64,000 bases of DNA from Brachyhypopomus gauderio (lineage: Eukaryota > Chordata > Actinopteri > Gymnotiformes > Hypopomidae): assembly GCF_052324685.1 (NCBI RefSeq), contig NC_135218.1, positions 25,630,179 through 25,694,178 on the forward strand, read 5' to 3'. Position 1 is the stretch's first letter, and each line of letters begins with the position of its first letter. The notes beneath the pieces are model-generated. The model made no database searches. It was not told the origin of the DNA and saw only the letters and a list, made by a program, of their open reading frames with translations. The translations under genes and the position numbers were made by a program. Positions 37,314 to 50,052 of the stretch are shown piece by piece.

Positions 37314-38205
37314 TGTGTCGGACGTGTACATTGATGGCTAGTCGCCCACCCACGGACCATGTGCTCCGGTCAGAGAACAGCTGCAACTTCAGGTGATAAC
37401 TTATTGAAAGGTTTATTTATTTCCAGGCATTACAGCGTGTGCGTGTGTGTGTGTGTGTGTGGTCTCTGCAAATTGAACATGTGCAGAAAAGGAGGAATTA
37501 GGAACTGTATAAACCAAATTCTACAATATACTAAATTATGCAGAATATACAGTAGTAATATCAAAATACACATTAAGTTACATTAACAATATATACATAC
37601 TGACATAATTGCACTGAAATAACATTAATGTGTTCACGGAAACCAAATTACTGCAAATGGCAGAAGCGGGATTCACTGCCGTAAAGTCTAGAAAGACGAC
37701 CGTTCACGTGAACAACTCGTGGCGCAATAGACATGGCAGCGTAACATTTGGGAGCTAAATAATGTTTCAAAATAACCCTAGAACAGTGGAAATAACACCA
37801 CAGATCGAAAATACTGCTAATACAATCCCAAACCCACCTATTTATGTGTCTTTAAACCAAGGGATGAGCATTTAGCAAAGCATTCAGAAACGAGAATTTC
37901 CCGTTGAAATGTAGCTCGCGGTAAAATGAGCTTGCGGTAAAACCAAAGTTACACTGTTATGCTGTTTAGTCCGGTAACCAACACGAGCGGATGAAATACG
38001 ACATAATTTCAAGTAGAAATGACGTACTTACATTATCATCAACGCACACGTGCACACAAAGAACATTCAATTTCAACAACGCGCTGGAGCAACACAGCAA
38101 GTGTCCGCTAGCAAAGCACACTGAAAGTTAGTCATGAAAGTACGCAAATGCGTGGTGCGTCACAGCTGACGTCACAACGCTGACTCCAGCAGGGAGTTTT
38201 CCACA
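37314..38205 (-). repeat. BEL/Pao 5' LTR
   Basis: 892 bp and collinear with 30810-31701. The upstream LTR in element orientation, followed by the primer site. Confidence 0.93.
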
Positions 38206-39553
38206 CAGGGAGACACACTAAAGTCAGTGTCGTGCTCCTGAAACCTTTCAAGCTAATTCCTGATAACTTTCGTGGTACTTTGTTCTAGTTGGTTCATACA
38301 GCATTACCACATGTAGTTAAGAACAGCAAGAACAAAAAGGGAGGACAAGCATTAAACACTTTTTTTAATTTATACAATCAATACATTATATTGGTGACAC
38401 GGCGGGTGCAGTGTAGGAAGCGGACACACTTGCAGAGAGGATTTGTTTCTTAATTATGTTTTACTAGAAACATCAACAGTATTACACAGAGGACATACGC
38501 ACAACATGAGAACAACAACAATAAGGCAAACAGGAAGCCATACTATACAAAGTACTAAGACGAACTTGACTAACCTCAGACAAAACCGACTCAACAAGCC
38601 ACCTAACATTTGACTGAACACTAGAAGAGCTACGAAAAGAACCACATAAACCCTTATATAGACACGAGAAACCATGAACAAAATCTTACAAGGACAAAAT
38701 ATAACCTACACCCCAGAATGCCTGAAAGACTTGCACACTTTAAACAATGATCTCCAAATACAACAGACTGTTAAATACCCACAAGATTCACAAACGTACT
38801 CACATATAATGACCGTAATTTTCACAACTCGTAAATACAACCGCATGCGCACGCACACACACACAAGTAATCACGAACACAGCTGAAAGGGGAGTAACAC
38901 AGCGCGTGATAAACAAGCGGTACATGAATGACAGGGGGCGGGGCTAGGCATGACAATAGGGTGTGTATTTGTGTGATCACGTGGTGCTTCAAAGGAAAAT
39001 TATATTGATGCTGAAATGAATGAATTGAATTGAATATGCAGGACATTAAATAAAGTAATTGAGCAGTAAAGGTAATATAGTGTTCAAGTTTCAGACTGTC
39101 CAGATATTAATATTAACATATTAACAATGTTGTATACAGCAGGGTTAAACCACACTCAAAGAAAAATCACTGACACTTCAATAAAACAATGAGTTGAGCA
39201 CCAGAAGACATATCATACCAACAAGTGTGTAGGAGTATTCAAGTATTAAATAAAAACTCCTTACAGTACTGAATTTTTTTATTGTAATGTAAGAACCACC
39301 CTAGAAACTGATGTTGTCATACGTGTTTAAAATCATAGAACTAAATGTGAAATGAAAAATAATTTTTCTTTTTTAAGTATCAAATTTCTACCTGACATTT
39401 AAATAAGTAAATGTTACTGTCCACCCCTGACGATAAAGGTAAAGCCCACAGTGCTGTGATCTTTGTCAAACACACTGGACTCTTCACTTCCTGCTATTGT
39501 TTCTACCTTGCTGGACAAAGAGTTAGTCAGTCAGTCTCAGTACCGCTGGATAT
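38206..39553. other. Intergenic DNA and 3' UTR of the carrier gene
   Basis: A possible poly(A) signal for the carrier gene (AATAAA on the minus strand) lies at 39278-39283, about 270 bases past its stop. The rest (38206-39240) is AT-rich with a CA-rich patch at 38848-38866, and no gene is seen. Confidence 0.45.
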
Positions 39554-42286
39554 TCACATCATTTTCTTTATCTCATCATACAAGACGAGTACTAGAGCGC
39601 CACCTGTGGCCCTGAGAATGTTCGACCAGGTTCCCTTGTAGAAAGCATGGACACCTTCATCATGAGCAATCTTCCTCCAGCAGTCCACTGTGCCATTGTA
39701 GATTATTTCAGCTGCAAATCATAAAAAAAGACTATTGGCCGTTATCTACTATGATGAATTCATGCCATGTGCCTGAAACACAACTTGGAGGCGAACACAT
39801 GTGAAGCAACACAGACTCTAATGAGGGAGTATTGATATTCAAAGTCAGAGCACAGACAGCCATAGCACAGGCACGATGACGGAGAGTTTAATGAATACAC
39901 AATTAATATAACCCTAAAACAAATAACAAGTGGACAGAGCAAAGTAACAACACCAACACAAAACGTTATACGCTAATGGAACATAAACGAGTAGAACAAA
40001 CAAAATTCACAAATCAGGGAACAATGCAAAGAATTTTACAAACCAAACAAACACACCAGATCGCTTAATTAAAGAGATTAAGCTAACGAACCGGGTAAGA
40101 TAAACTACTAGCAAGGAGAAACACTAGGGCTAAATGAGAAGCAACAGACTAAAGGCAAAGGAAAGACCAAAAGGACTGGAATATCTAAACATGGAGATGA
40201 GCTACCATACCAGAGAGAGAGCTAGGGTGAGGGACGTGAAAACACGAGAGCAGAGAAATAGTGCCAAACACGACTGTAGCGATGGGGAAGACAAGAGAGT
40301 GTGAACAAGAATCTCCAAGAGTGAAGTAAACACGGCTTAAAAATACAAGATAATCATAACAAAGAACACCTGGGAATAGTTAAGACTGGGGACTGGGAAC
40401 CATGGAAACTGAAGGGGAAACACAGAAATGATCACGTGACATCATAGCATAACTGAACTGGTTTTGGTAGCGTGACTCACCCCCTTTGAGCCCAGACTGC
40501 ATCATCATACGGCGCCGAACGGTGTCAAAGGGGTAAGATATGATTCCAGAGACGGTGGTCACACTCTGAGCGATCAGCCAGCTCACCACGAAGTGAATAT
40601 TCCCTGGGTCAGACGTCATACCTACAGAAAGAGGACAACATGAGATGAGCACCCATCTTAACAATGCAAAGTGAATCTCATCCGTGGCTCAGATGAACGC
40701 GTTAAGCACTCACTTTTCACAGTGTCGTAGATGCCAAAGTAAGCAGCTCTGTAGATGATGATTCCCTGGACTGATACGTTGAAGCCTTTGTACAGACCCC
40801 TGAGGCCATCGGCCTTGAAGATCTTGGTGAAGCAGTCACCCAGTCCGGTGAACTCTCGCTCCGTCTTCAGCTTACCGACGTCTGCGGCCAGGCGGGTCCG
40901 GGCGAAGTCCAGAGGGTAGACAAACGTCAAAGAGGTGGCACCGGCAGCACCTCCCGATGCCAAGTTACCAGCAAAGTACCTCCAGAATTGCGTGCGCTGG
41001 TCAACGCCATGCAGGAAGAACTTCTTGTACCTGTCCTTGAAGGCAAAGTTGAGGCCCTGTGTTGGAATGTATCGGATGACGTTGGCCAGGTTGCCTCTCC
41101 AAAACGAGAGGAACCCCTGCTCTCTGGGAATTCGGACAGCACAGTCGATGATGCCCTTGTAATGCTTGTCAGCTGTGATGTGTTTGCTAGCATGTTGCAC
41201 CTGTGAGGAGATTTGTGTAAATGCTTTTGTTAGGGATAAGTACTTGAAGTATTGATAATAATTACAGTTGTGAAGGAGATTCCCAATTAAACGTGGTGGT
41301 ATCTGTCAAGAAAACCCAGGGGTTCTAACATCCACCCCTGAAACACCAGTTTTTAGCATTACTACATGTTCTTTAGAATTGGACAATCATAGATAATATG
41401 GTGATTCATGAATGAGCTGAATCAACTCCAATATTGCACTGTGCCAATGTCCCTTGGGACTGGTTTAAAGAACTATTAGCTACAGTAATATTAACTATAT
41501 TATGTTGTTACATTAATAAACACCCTGATAGAACTGTACAAAATTAACAATACATTGTAATTGTGACACCCTCAAACTGTTGTCACATTTGTGGTACGTG
41601 GTTTATTGGGATATTTTATTTTATTGAGAAATTGTTATGGACTTCTGCTAGCAAAATTTGGGTCCTCTGGCTGCTGTTATGACAGACAGGGGCGGAGCTG
41701 GGGCCTTGGGTGAGCTGGTAGCTGCAGCGATTAGCTCCGCCTCTCAGAGCTGAGAGGCATCTGCAGTTATCAGATACAATTCCTGTGTCCCATCCGTTTT
41801 TATCCTGTTTCAGGTGGGTAATGTGGTCAAAAACACTATAAATATTAACATGTTATTGTTAAAGTAATTTGGGAATTGTAGGTAATGCTTACTGTCGTGT
41901 GTAGTTCTAGATTGGGTCAGCAGAAGTCCGAATTTATATTCATATTCACGTTCATGTTCGTGTACGTGCAACACCGGAGTCATGTAATGGCCGACATACA
42001 GGGCAGCATTTCGGTGAATTAAACAATGTTCAACATTTCGTACTCTGGAACTGTATAATGTGTTCGTTATTTTTTTATGTAATTAGATGAGGGTACGCTG
42101 TGTTCTCCACTTGCGTGCGGTCCGAGCAATGCTAATAGCGGTTAGCATGTTAGCAAGTTAGCATGTTGTTCATGCGGAATGAGGTTTCATTACCGGGGAA
42201 AGCGTGCGCTATAGATGGCGGCAGACGTTTTCATACAGTGTGTATGTATGTATGTGTATGGATAGGTATGTATATGTATGTATATA

Positions 42287-42335
<49 letters not shown>

Positions 42336-45300
42336 ATATGTGTATGTGTATGTGTGTATATATATATATATATGTATATATGTGTATGAGTGTATGTGTA
42401 TGTAGATGTATGGGTGCATATATATATATGAGTGGATGTATAGAGATGTACATACTTAGGGAGGAAATGGTGCATGTGTATTCCTTTTGTTAGGAGAAAT
42501 GTGTGTATTTGTTATACAATGTATGCTGTGTTATATTGGTATGGATTGTGTCACAGTGATTGAATCCTGTGTTACTGCTTTGGACCAAACGGTATGAATA
42601 CAACATAAACATGAGATTGTGTTAAAATGTTTATTTGAATAAACCAGAGCTGAGAGGCATCTGCAGTTATCAGATACAATTCCTGTGTCCCATCCGTTTT
42701 TATCCTGTTTCAGGTTACACAGTAATCTGTCTACACCGACCCTACGCCTGGGCGTGTAACAGATTCTTGGGGGCTCGTCCGGGATCAGCGCCTCCTGGTG
42801 GTGGATAGCTGATCTAGTGATTTTGGATGTTCGGGACCAGAAGGACGCCAGGGCTGTCAGAGGGCTACAGTGAGGCCGTGCAGAGGCAGAGAGTGGGCTG
42901 TGAAGAGGTACTGAACTGAGGGAAGAGAGGACAGAGTGTTGTTGAAACAATAATGGAGGGAAAGCTTTCCAGGGCAGATGGTGAGAGGAAAAGCCTGGTG
43001 TGGGAAATCAGGAAAAGCCTCCTCACCTTGTCAGCAGGCGAACTTTTCCAGATTGTTAAAGCCATCAGTCCTATACCAGAGAGAGACGTTTCAGAACTTG
43101 ATGCTACTGACCTCGAAGGTTGTTTTGAGTATGTGAATTCCTTCATGTATAGTAAGTCTTTACTTGACTTGGAGGACAGCGGTATGAGTTCATTGTTGGT
43201 TCTGAGGGATATGGTGAGGGAAAGCATTGAATCCGGCCATACTACATCTCAACTGGTTAACCCCGAGGTTGATGTTGCATCGCACAACACTAGTGTAGTA
43301 ATTCCCTCAGTTAGCTCAGCCCCCAATTGCATGAACAGCATGGCACAGTTTAGCCCACCCCACATTGTTACCAGCACTCATGACACTGTAGACATGAGCT
43401 TACAGAAGATGTTATCAGACTACGAGGAGCTAGGTAGAAGGCTTCATCAGTGTATCAATGAAAAATCCACCCCACCTGAGCACGCTCAGTCAATGGCATC
43501 CACCAGTCAAATTCCACACATTAAGACCCAATATGGAAATGCTACTCATAACACACATGAGGATAGGGTCTCCCTAAGGGACCTCTCTTACTTACATAGA
43601 AGAGAATTCAAAATACAGGGGGGTCAAATTGGTGATCAGGGGTCAGACATCACTTACAATAACATATGCAAACAGATTGAAGAAGGTGTCCGAGAGGGTT
43701 TTAGTGAGGCTGAAATCTTCCGAAGTGTGTTGAGAGTCGTGAAACCGGGAAACTTCAAGGACATGCTGATGAACAAGGAAGATATGACAATAGCAGAGCT
43801 GAAGATGTTCCTCCAGTCACATTTAGGAGAGAAAAATAGTACTGAACTACTCCAAGAACTGATGTGCACAAAACAGAGTGAATCAGAGACACCCCAGCAG
43901 TTCCTTTACAGAGTAATAGGACTGAAGCAAAGGGTTCTTTTTGCATCAAAACAAGCCAATGCAGACATAAGGTATGACTCTGAAACAGTTCAAGGGGTCT
44001 TTCTACATACTGTCCATCAGGGGTTGGGCCATAAATATAACGACATTCGCAGAGAGCTGAAGCCACTGCTGTCACACAATTCAGTCACTGATCAGGCCAT
44101 CTTGAGGCAGATAACAAAGATCACTAGCGATGAGAATGAGAGGCAGCGCAGATTAGGGGCGACTCCCCGCTTCAGACAGCCGGCAGTGAACAGTGCTCAA
44201 CTTGAAGGGGGAGGTCTAACAGACTGCGTCTACTCCCAAGACGTTCTCGGGGTTAAAGGAAAGAAAGATGCACTGAAGGAGCTAACTGCCAAAATAGACG
44301 CCCTAACCAGTATTGTGGACTCAATGCGGCAGTCCACCCGGAACAACTCTGAGCACACTTATAAGTATGGTGAAAAAAAACCACCTATGACTAAAAGGGA
44401 GAAAACGTTTAAATGTCCAAAATGTGTTGAACAAGGCATGGCTCGGTGCACACACTGCTTCATCTGCGGGGAAGAGGGGCACAGAGCCATCGGCTGTACA
44501 AAAAAAAACAGAGTGTCAGGGAAACGGGGGCCGGTCATTGGAGAGGGGCCACCAATGATCGGCTCAAAAGAGTCCCATCACATCAGGGAGAGACAGAATA
44601 ATACTAGGGTTCGGCCATGCCCAGGGGAAACCAACTCGAAGCATGAACAGAAGGACCACTCCCCACCTACATCTGAGCCATCAGTCATCAAAAACGAACC
44701 GGTTGTGAAGCTTATTGGGAAAAAGGCAATTATACAGTGCAACCTGAATGGGATAGCAGTAGCTGCCTTGCTGGACACGGGAGCCCAGGTGAGCATGATT
44801 GACCGGGACTGGAAAAACAAATATTTACCTGGTCATGATCCCCGGCCACTCACTGATCTTCTGGAGCGTGATGGAAAATTGGAGGTGTATGCGGTTAATG
44901 GTGAACTTATCCCATTTGAGGGCTGGATAGCTGTTAATGTCAACCTCCCTGGCACAGAGAACCCAAGTTTGTCCATAAGTGTGCCCTTCTTAGTGAGTCA
45001 CTTACCACTGGAGAGGCCATTATTGGGGTTTAATGTACTAGAAGAGCTAATTCAAGGCCAGTCCGAGTACCTGATACCAACACTGGTCAGCTTACTTAGT
45101 GGTGCAGTTTCAATTCCAAGTAGTGATGCAAGGGCTCTAGTAAGTTTCGTGCAGACTAAAAAGCCTGTCACTCCACCTGAATATCTGAGGGTTGGTCACC
45201 AGGACTTGGTTGTGCCAGCAGGGCAAACGACTTGGCTAAAGTGCAGCATCCCATCAAGCATATACTCCACCGATGCCTTAGTGTTGTTTGAACCTGATGA

Positions 45301-48300
45301 GGACAATGAGCAACTAGACCCGCTGGATGTAGGAGAGGGTCTTTTGAAGATCCAAAACCCGAAAAACCCATACGTAGCAGTACCAGTGGGCAATCACACC
45401 AAGCATGACATCACCTTACCACGAAAATCAGTGATCGGTGTAGTTCAGCTAATTGACAAAATTATTCAAACTGATTCGACTAAAGAGCAAGTGCCCAACG
45501 AGAGAGACAGGGGTGAGTTAGTCACATCCACTGGGGGAGCTCCAACAACTCAGCTGTGGGATCCACCAGTTGATCTAAACCATCTCGAACCCGAGCAGCA
45601 AGAGGAAGTCAGGAAGATGTTACGTGAGGAGTCGGAAGCTTTTGCAAGGGGTGAATCTGACATAGGTTGTATTCCAAATCTACAAATGTCCATAAATCTT
45701 AAAGATAGCATTCCAGTGCAGCGAGCATATTCAGCAGTACCGAAACCCCTCTTCAGGGAAGTAAAGGAGTATATTCAGGATCTTCTAGCCAAGGGGTGGA
45801 TAGTAAAATCAAAGTCACCATACTCCGCTCCCATCGTTTGTGTCCGGAAAAAGGACGGGACACTGCGCCTCTGTGTCGACTATCGGCTCCTCAACCAGAA
45901 GACTGTCGCAGACAGGCACCCACTGCCTCGTATTGGAGATCTCCTCAACACACTCGGGGGTTATACATGGTTCAGTATTCTGGACCAAGGAAAGGCATAC
46001 CACCAGGGGTTCATCGCGGAGGGTTCAAGGCACTACACCGCATTCATTACACCCTGGGGCCTTTATGAATGGGTCCGGATCCCCTTTGGGCTATCTAATG
46101 CCCCAGCAGCATTCCAACGAAGTATGGAGGAGATGTTAGACACTCTCAGAGATGAGTGTTGCATCCCTTACCTCGATGATGTCCTCTGTTATGCCAAATC
46201 CTTTGAAAAGCATTTGGATGGGGTCCGAAAAGTCCTGAGGGCACTCCAGCGTCATGGAGTAAAGCTCAGACCAGAAAAGTGTGATCTTTTCCGTCGAGAG
46301 GTTAGGTATGTCGGTCGCCTGGTGTCTGCGGAGGGGGTAAAGATAGACCCCAGGGATTTGGATGCTGTCTTATGTCTAAAGAACAAGACACCACAGACAG
46401 TCGGCGATGTAAGGAAACTCCTAGGGTTTCTCAGCTATTACCGGTCCTATATACAGGACTTTTCCCGGATAGCCAGGCCCCTTTACCAACTGCTAAAAGG
46501 GAGGGCAGAGGCAGCACAAGTCCATTCAGCCACAAGGAAAGCCAGGGGCCCCCAGCTGGCCTCCAGGACCCCCATCGAGTGGACAGGAGAGCACACAGGC
46601 GTACTAGAATGTCTCATTGGCATGCTGGTATCACCCCCAGTGCTGGCTTATCCTGACTTCAGTCTGCCATTTACCCTGCATACAGATGCCTCAGAGGAAG
46701 GCCTAGGGGCGGTCCTGTACCAGCGTCAAGGTGGAAAGATGAGGGTCATAGGGTATGGGTCAAGAACATTGACACCAGCAGAAAAAAACTATAACATGCA
46801 CAGTGGAAAACTGGAGTTCTTGGCGCTGAAGTGGGCTGTGTGTGAAAAGTTTCGGGATTACTTGTTCTATGCTACCCATTTCACGGTGTATACGGATAAT
46901 AATCCTTTGACTTATGTAATGAGCACTGCCAAACTCAATGCAGTGGGCCACCGCTGGGTGGGGGAACTGGCAGACTTTCGGTTTGAGGTGAAATACAGAC
47001 CTGGGAAGGCAAACAGTGACGCAGACACACTGTCACGCATCCCTCTTGATATTGACAGTTATATGCAGGAATGTACAGAGGAGTTGTCTTCAGATGTGCT
47101 GCATGCGACTTGGCAAGGAAGTAAAGCAGCTGAGCAAAAGGATGTGGCATGGATTGCAGCTCTGGCCATGTCTTCCACAGGAGCCCATCCGTCATTGGGC
47201 ATGACTCGGCCACCAATCAGTCATGATGAGCTCGTGAAAGCACAGAGGGAAGATGACTTAATCGGGCATGTGATAACACTGAAGGAGACAAACACCATCC
47301 TCACAAGGGACTTAAGGAATGGAGTGAGTGGGGCGACCAGAAAACTCCTGCATGAGTGGAGGAGGCTACATCTGGAGGATGACATTCTCTATAGGCGGAC
47401 AAGGGAGCGAAGACAACTTGTACTCCCTGCCAAGTACAGACAGGTCGTGATGAAACACCTCCATGACGATATGGCCCATGTCGGCACTGAGCGAGTTCTT
47501 CACCTAGTGAGAGAGAGATTTTACTGGCCATACATGAAGAAAGATGTTGAGGCCTATGTCACTCGGCGGTGTCCATGTATTGCACAGAAAAAGCCAGTTA
47601 CCCATGTACGTGCCCCGCTGGGTAGCATCACCTCAAGTTCACCCCTTGAACTTGTATGTATTGATTACATGCATCTAGAGAGCAGTCGGGGAGGGTACGA
47701 GTATATCTTGGTGGTGGTGGACCACTTTACGAGATTTGCTCAGGCCTATGCGACAAAAAACAAATCTGGTCGGACGGCAGCGGAACGGATTTTTAATGAT
47801 TTCATCCCTCGTTTCGGATACCCCTCCAAGCTACACCATGACCAAGGCAGAGAGTTTGAGAATGAGCTTTTTAAAACACTGCAACGACTGTCGGGGATAG
47901 GCCACTCCAGAACATCCCCATACCACCCCCAGAGCAACCCTGTTGAAATGTTTAACCGAACCCTACTACAGATGCTGCGCACTCTGGAGGAGAAGGAAAA
48001 GGAACGATGGAAAGACCACCTGCCTCAAGTGATTCATGCATACAACTGTACCCGGCACGAGTCCACCGGATACTCCCCTTACTTTTTAATGTATGGTCGC
48101 CACCCTCGGTTACCTGTCGACTTGCTGTTTAGACTTACTGGGGAGGAAGATTCAGACACACACGAGGGATATGCAAAGCAATGGTCACACAAAATGACTG
48201 AAGCATACAAGATTGCAGAGGAGAACAGCAAGCAGTCCAGCGCTCGGGGAAAATCCTACTATGACCGGAAGACAAAGGGGATAGTCCTACAGCCTGGGGA

Positions 48301-50007
48301 CCGAGTGCTAGTGAGAAACCTTGGTGAGCGGGGAGGTCCGGGTAAACTGCGATCATACTGGGAAAGAGCCATATATGTGGTAAAAGAACAGGTAGCCAGT
48401 AATCCAGTTTATGTGGTCGCTCCTGAGACAGGTGACCATCGGAGGACAAGGACCCTGCATCGCAATCTGTTGCTGTTGGTGAATGACTTACCTATCTTTG
48501 CACCCCCAGATCATGCCAAATCATCATCTAAAGCCAAACCAAGACAGAGACCAAATTTAACCAGTAGGAACTTAAGAGAACATGTCCCCTCCAGAGATAC
48601 AACTGATTCGGAGCAAGAAGAAAGCCCAGGAGGTTACTGGTTGAGGATGCCTGTTAGGGAAGAGGTAAGAAGGAAAGATGCCTATTGTGAAAGGCCTACC
48701 CAAGCTCAGAGGGACCCGACCTCAGAAGGTGAATGGTCCACCTACGGGCTGGACAGAGGTGTGAGGCAGGGACAGGGTGAACTCCTGTCGGACACAAGTG
48801 GACCAACCCAGTGGTCCGAAAATGCGTCACTGAATGACCCAGCTGGACCTGAGGTACTCGGTGAAGATGAAACAGAATCAGGACTGGAGGGAGTGTGTCC
48901 ATTACCCTTTGCCACCAACACACATACTGAATGTAGACGGTCAGCGAGAGAGAGGAGGCCAAAGCAGATCTTGACATATGAAACATTAGGACAACCTTCC
49001 CTACAGGTCCACCCTAGGGTGAATGTCATTGGGGCATGCACTAGACCACACAACCCACTAGGAAATGCACTGAATCATACCTCACCAACATTTTTGGTGG
49101 CGACTCACACACAACCCCTCCTTGCACCACCACTCTGGGCTACCACGCCTACACAACACTTTTATATGCCACATACATATGTACCCTACAGTTACACTAC
49201 CCCTGTTCACTAAAAGATGAGAACATGGGAGGGATAAGAAACATGATTGCTGTTATCATTTTATTTTGTCATTTTATTTTTGTCCGGGAGAGTGTGACAC
49301 CCTCAAACTGTTGTCACATTTGTGGTACGTGGTTTATTGGGATATTTTATTTTATTGAGAAATTGTTATGGACTTCTGCTAGCAAAATTTGGGTCCTCTG
49401 GCTGCTGTTATGACAGACAGGGGCGGAGCTGGGGCCTTGGGTGAGCTGGTAGCTGCAGCGATTAGCTCCGCCTCTCAGAGCTGAGAGGCATCTGCAGTTA
49501 TCAGATACAATTCCTGTGTCCCATCCGTTTTTATCCTGTTTCAGGTGGGTAATGTGGTCAAAAACACTATAAATATTAACATGTTATTGTTAAAGTAATT
49601 TGGGAATTGTAGGTAATGCTTACTGTCGTGTGTAGTTCTAGATTGGGTCAGCAGAAGTCCGAATTTATATTCATATTCACGTTCATGTTCGTGTACGTGC
49701 AACACCGGAGTCATGTAATGGCCGACATACAGGGCAGCATTTCGGTGAATTAAACAATGTTCAACATTTCGTACTCTGGAACTGTATAATGTGTTCGTTA
49801 TTTTTTTATGTAATTAGATGAGGGTACGCTGTGTTCTCCACTTGCGTGCGGTCCGAGCAATGCTAATAGCGGTTAGCATGTTAGCAAGTTAGCATGTTGT
49901 TCATGCGGAATGAGGTTTCATTACCGGGGAAAGCGTGCGCTATAGATGGCGGCAGACGTTTTCATACAGTGTGTATGTATGTATGTGTATGGATAGGTAT
50001 GTATATG

Positions 50008-50052
<45 letters not shown>

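Larger units (their letters stand above)
30810..38205 (-). mobile_element. BEL/Pao LTR retrotransposon, complete but defective
   Basis: 7396 bp flanked by the 5-bp duplication CAGGG (30805-30809 and 38206-38210). It has two 892-bp LTRs with TGTG...CACA ends, a primer-binding site complementary to tRNA-Tyr, one gag-pol region on the minus strand, and a G-rich polypurine-like tract (31702-31711) before the 3' LTR. It is assigned to BEL/Pao from the DUF1759-type Gag, the Pao-type protease/RT and the DUF5641-type C terminus. Three lesions in pol make it non-autonomous. Confidence 0.95.
41562..42761 (+). repeat. Ty3/gypsy 5' LTR
   Basis: 1200 bp, TGTGACACCC... to ...GCGTGTAACA. It contains a TATA-like TATAAATA (41837-41844), a long TA/GT microsatellite (about 42240-42440), an AATAAA poly(A) signal (42638-42643), and an exact 71-bp direct repeat at 41745-41815 and 42645-42715. 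Confidence 0.95.

Noticed and set aside
42163..42493. Tyr/Ile- and His/Thr-rich open frames
   Set aside because: They translate the TA/GT microsatellite of the gypsy LTR; the same frames recur in the 3' LTR at 49894-50210.
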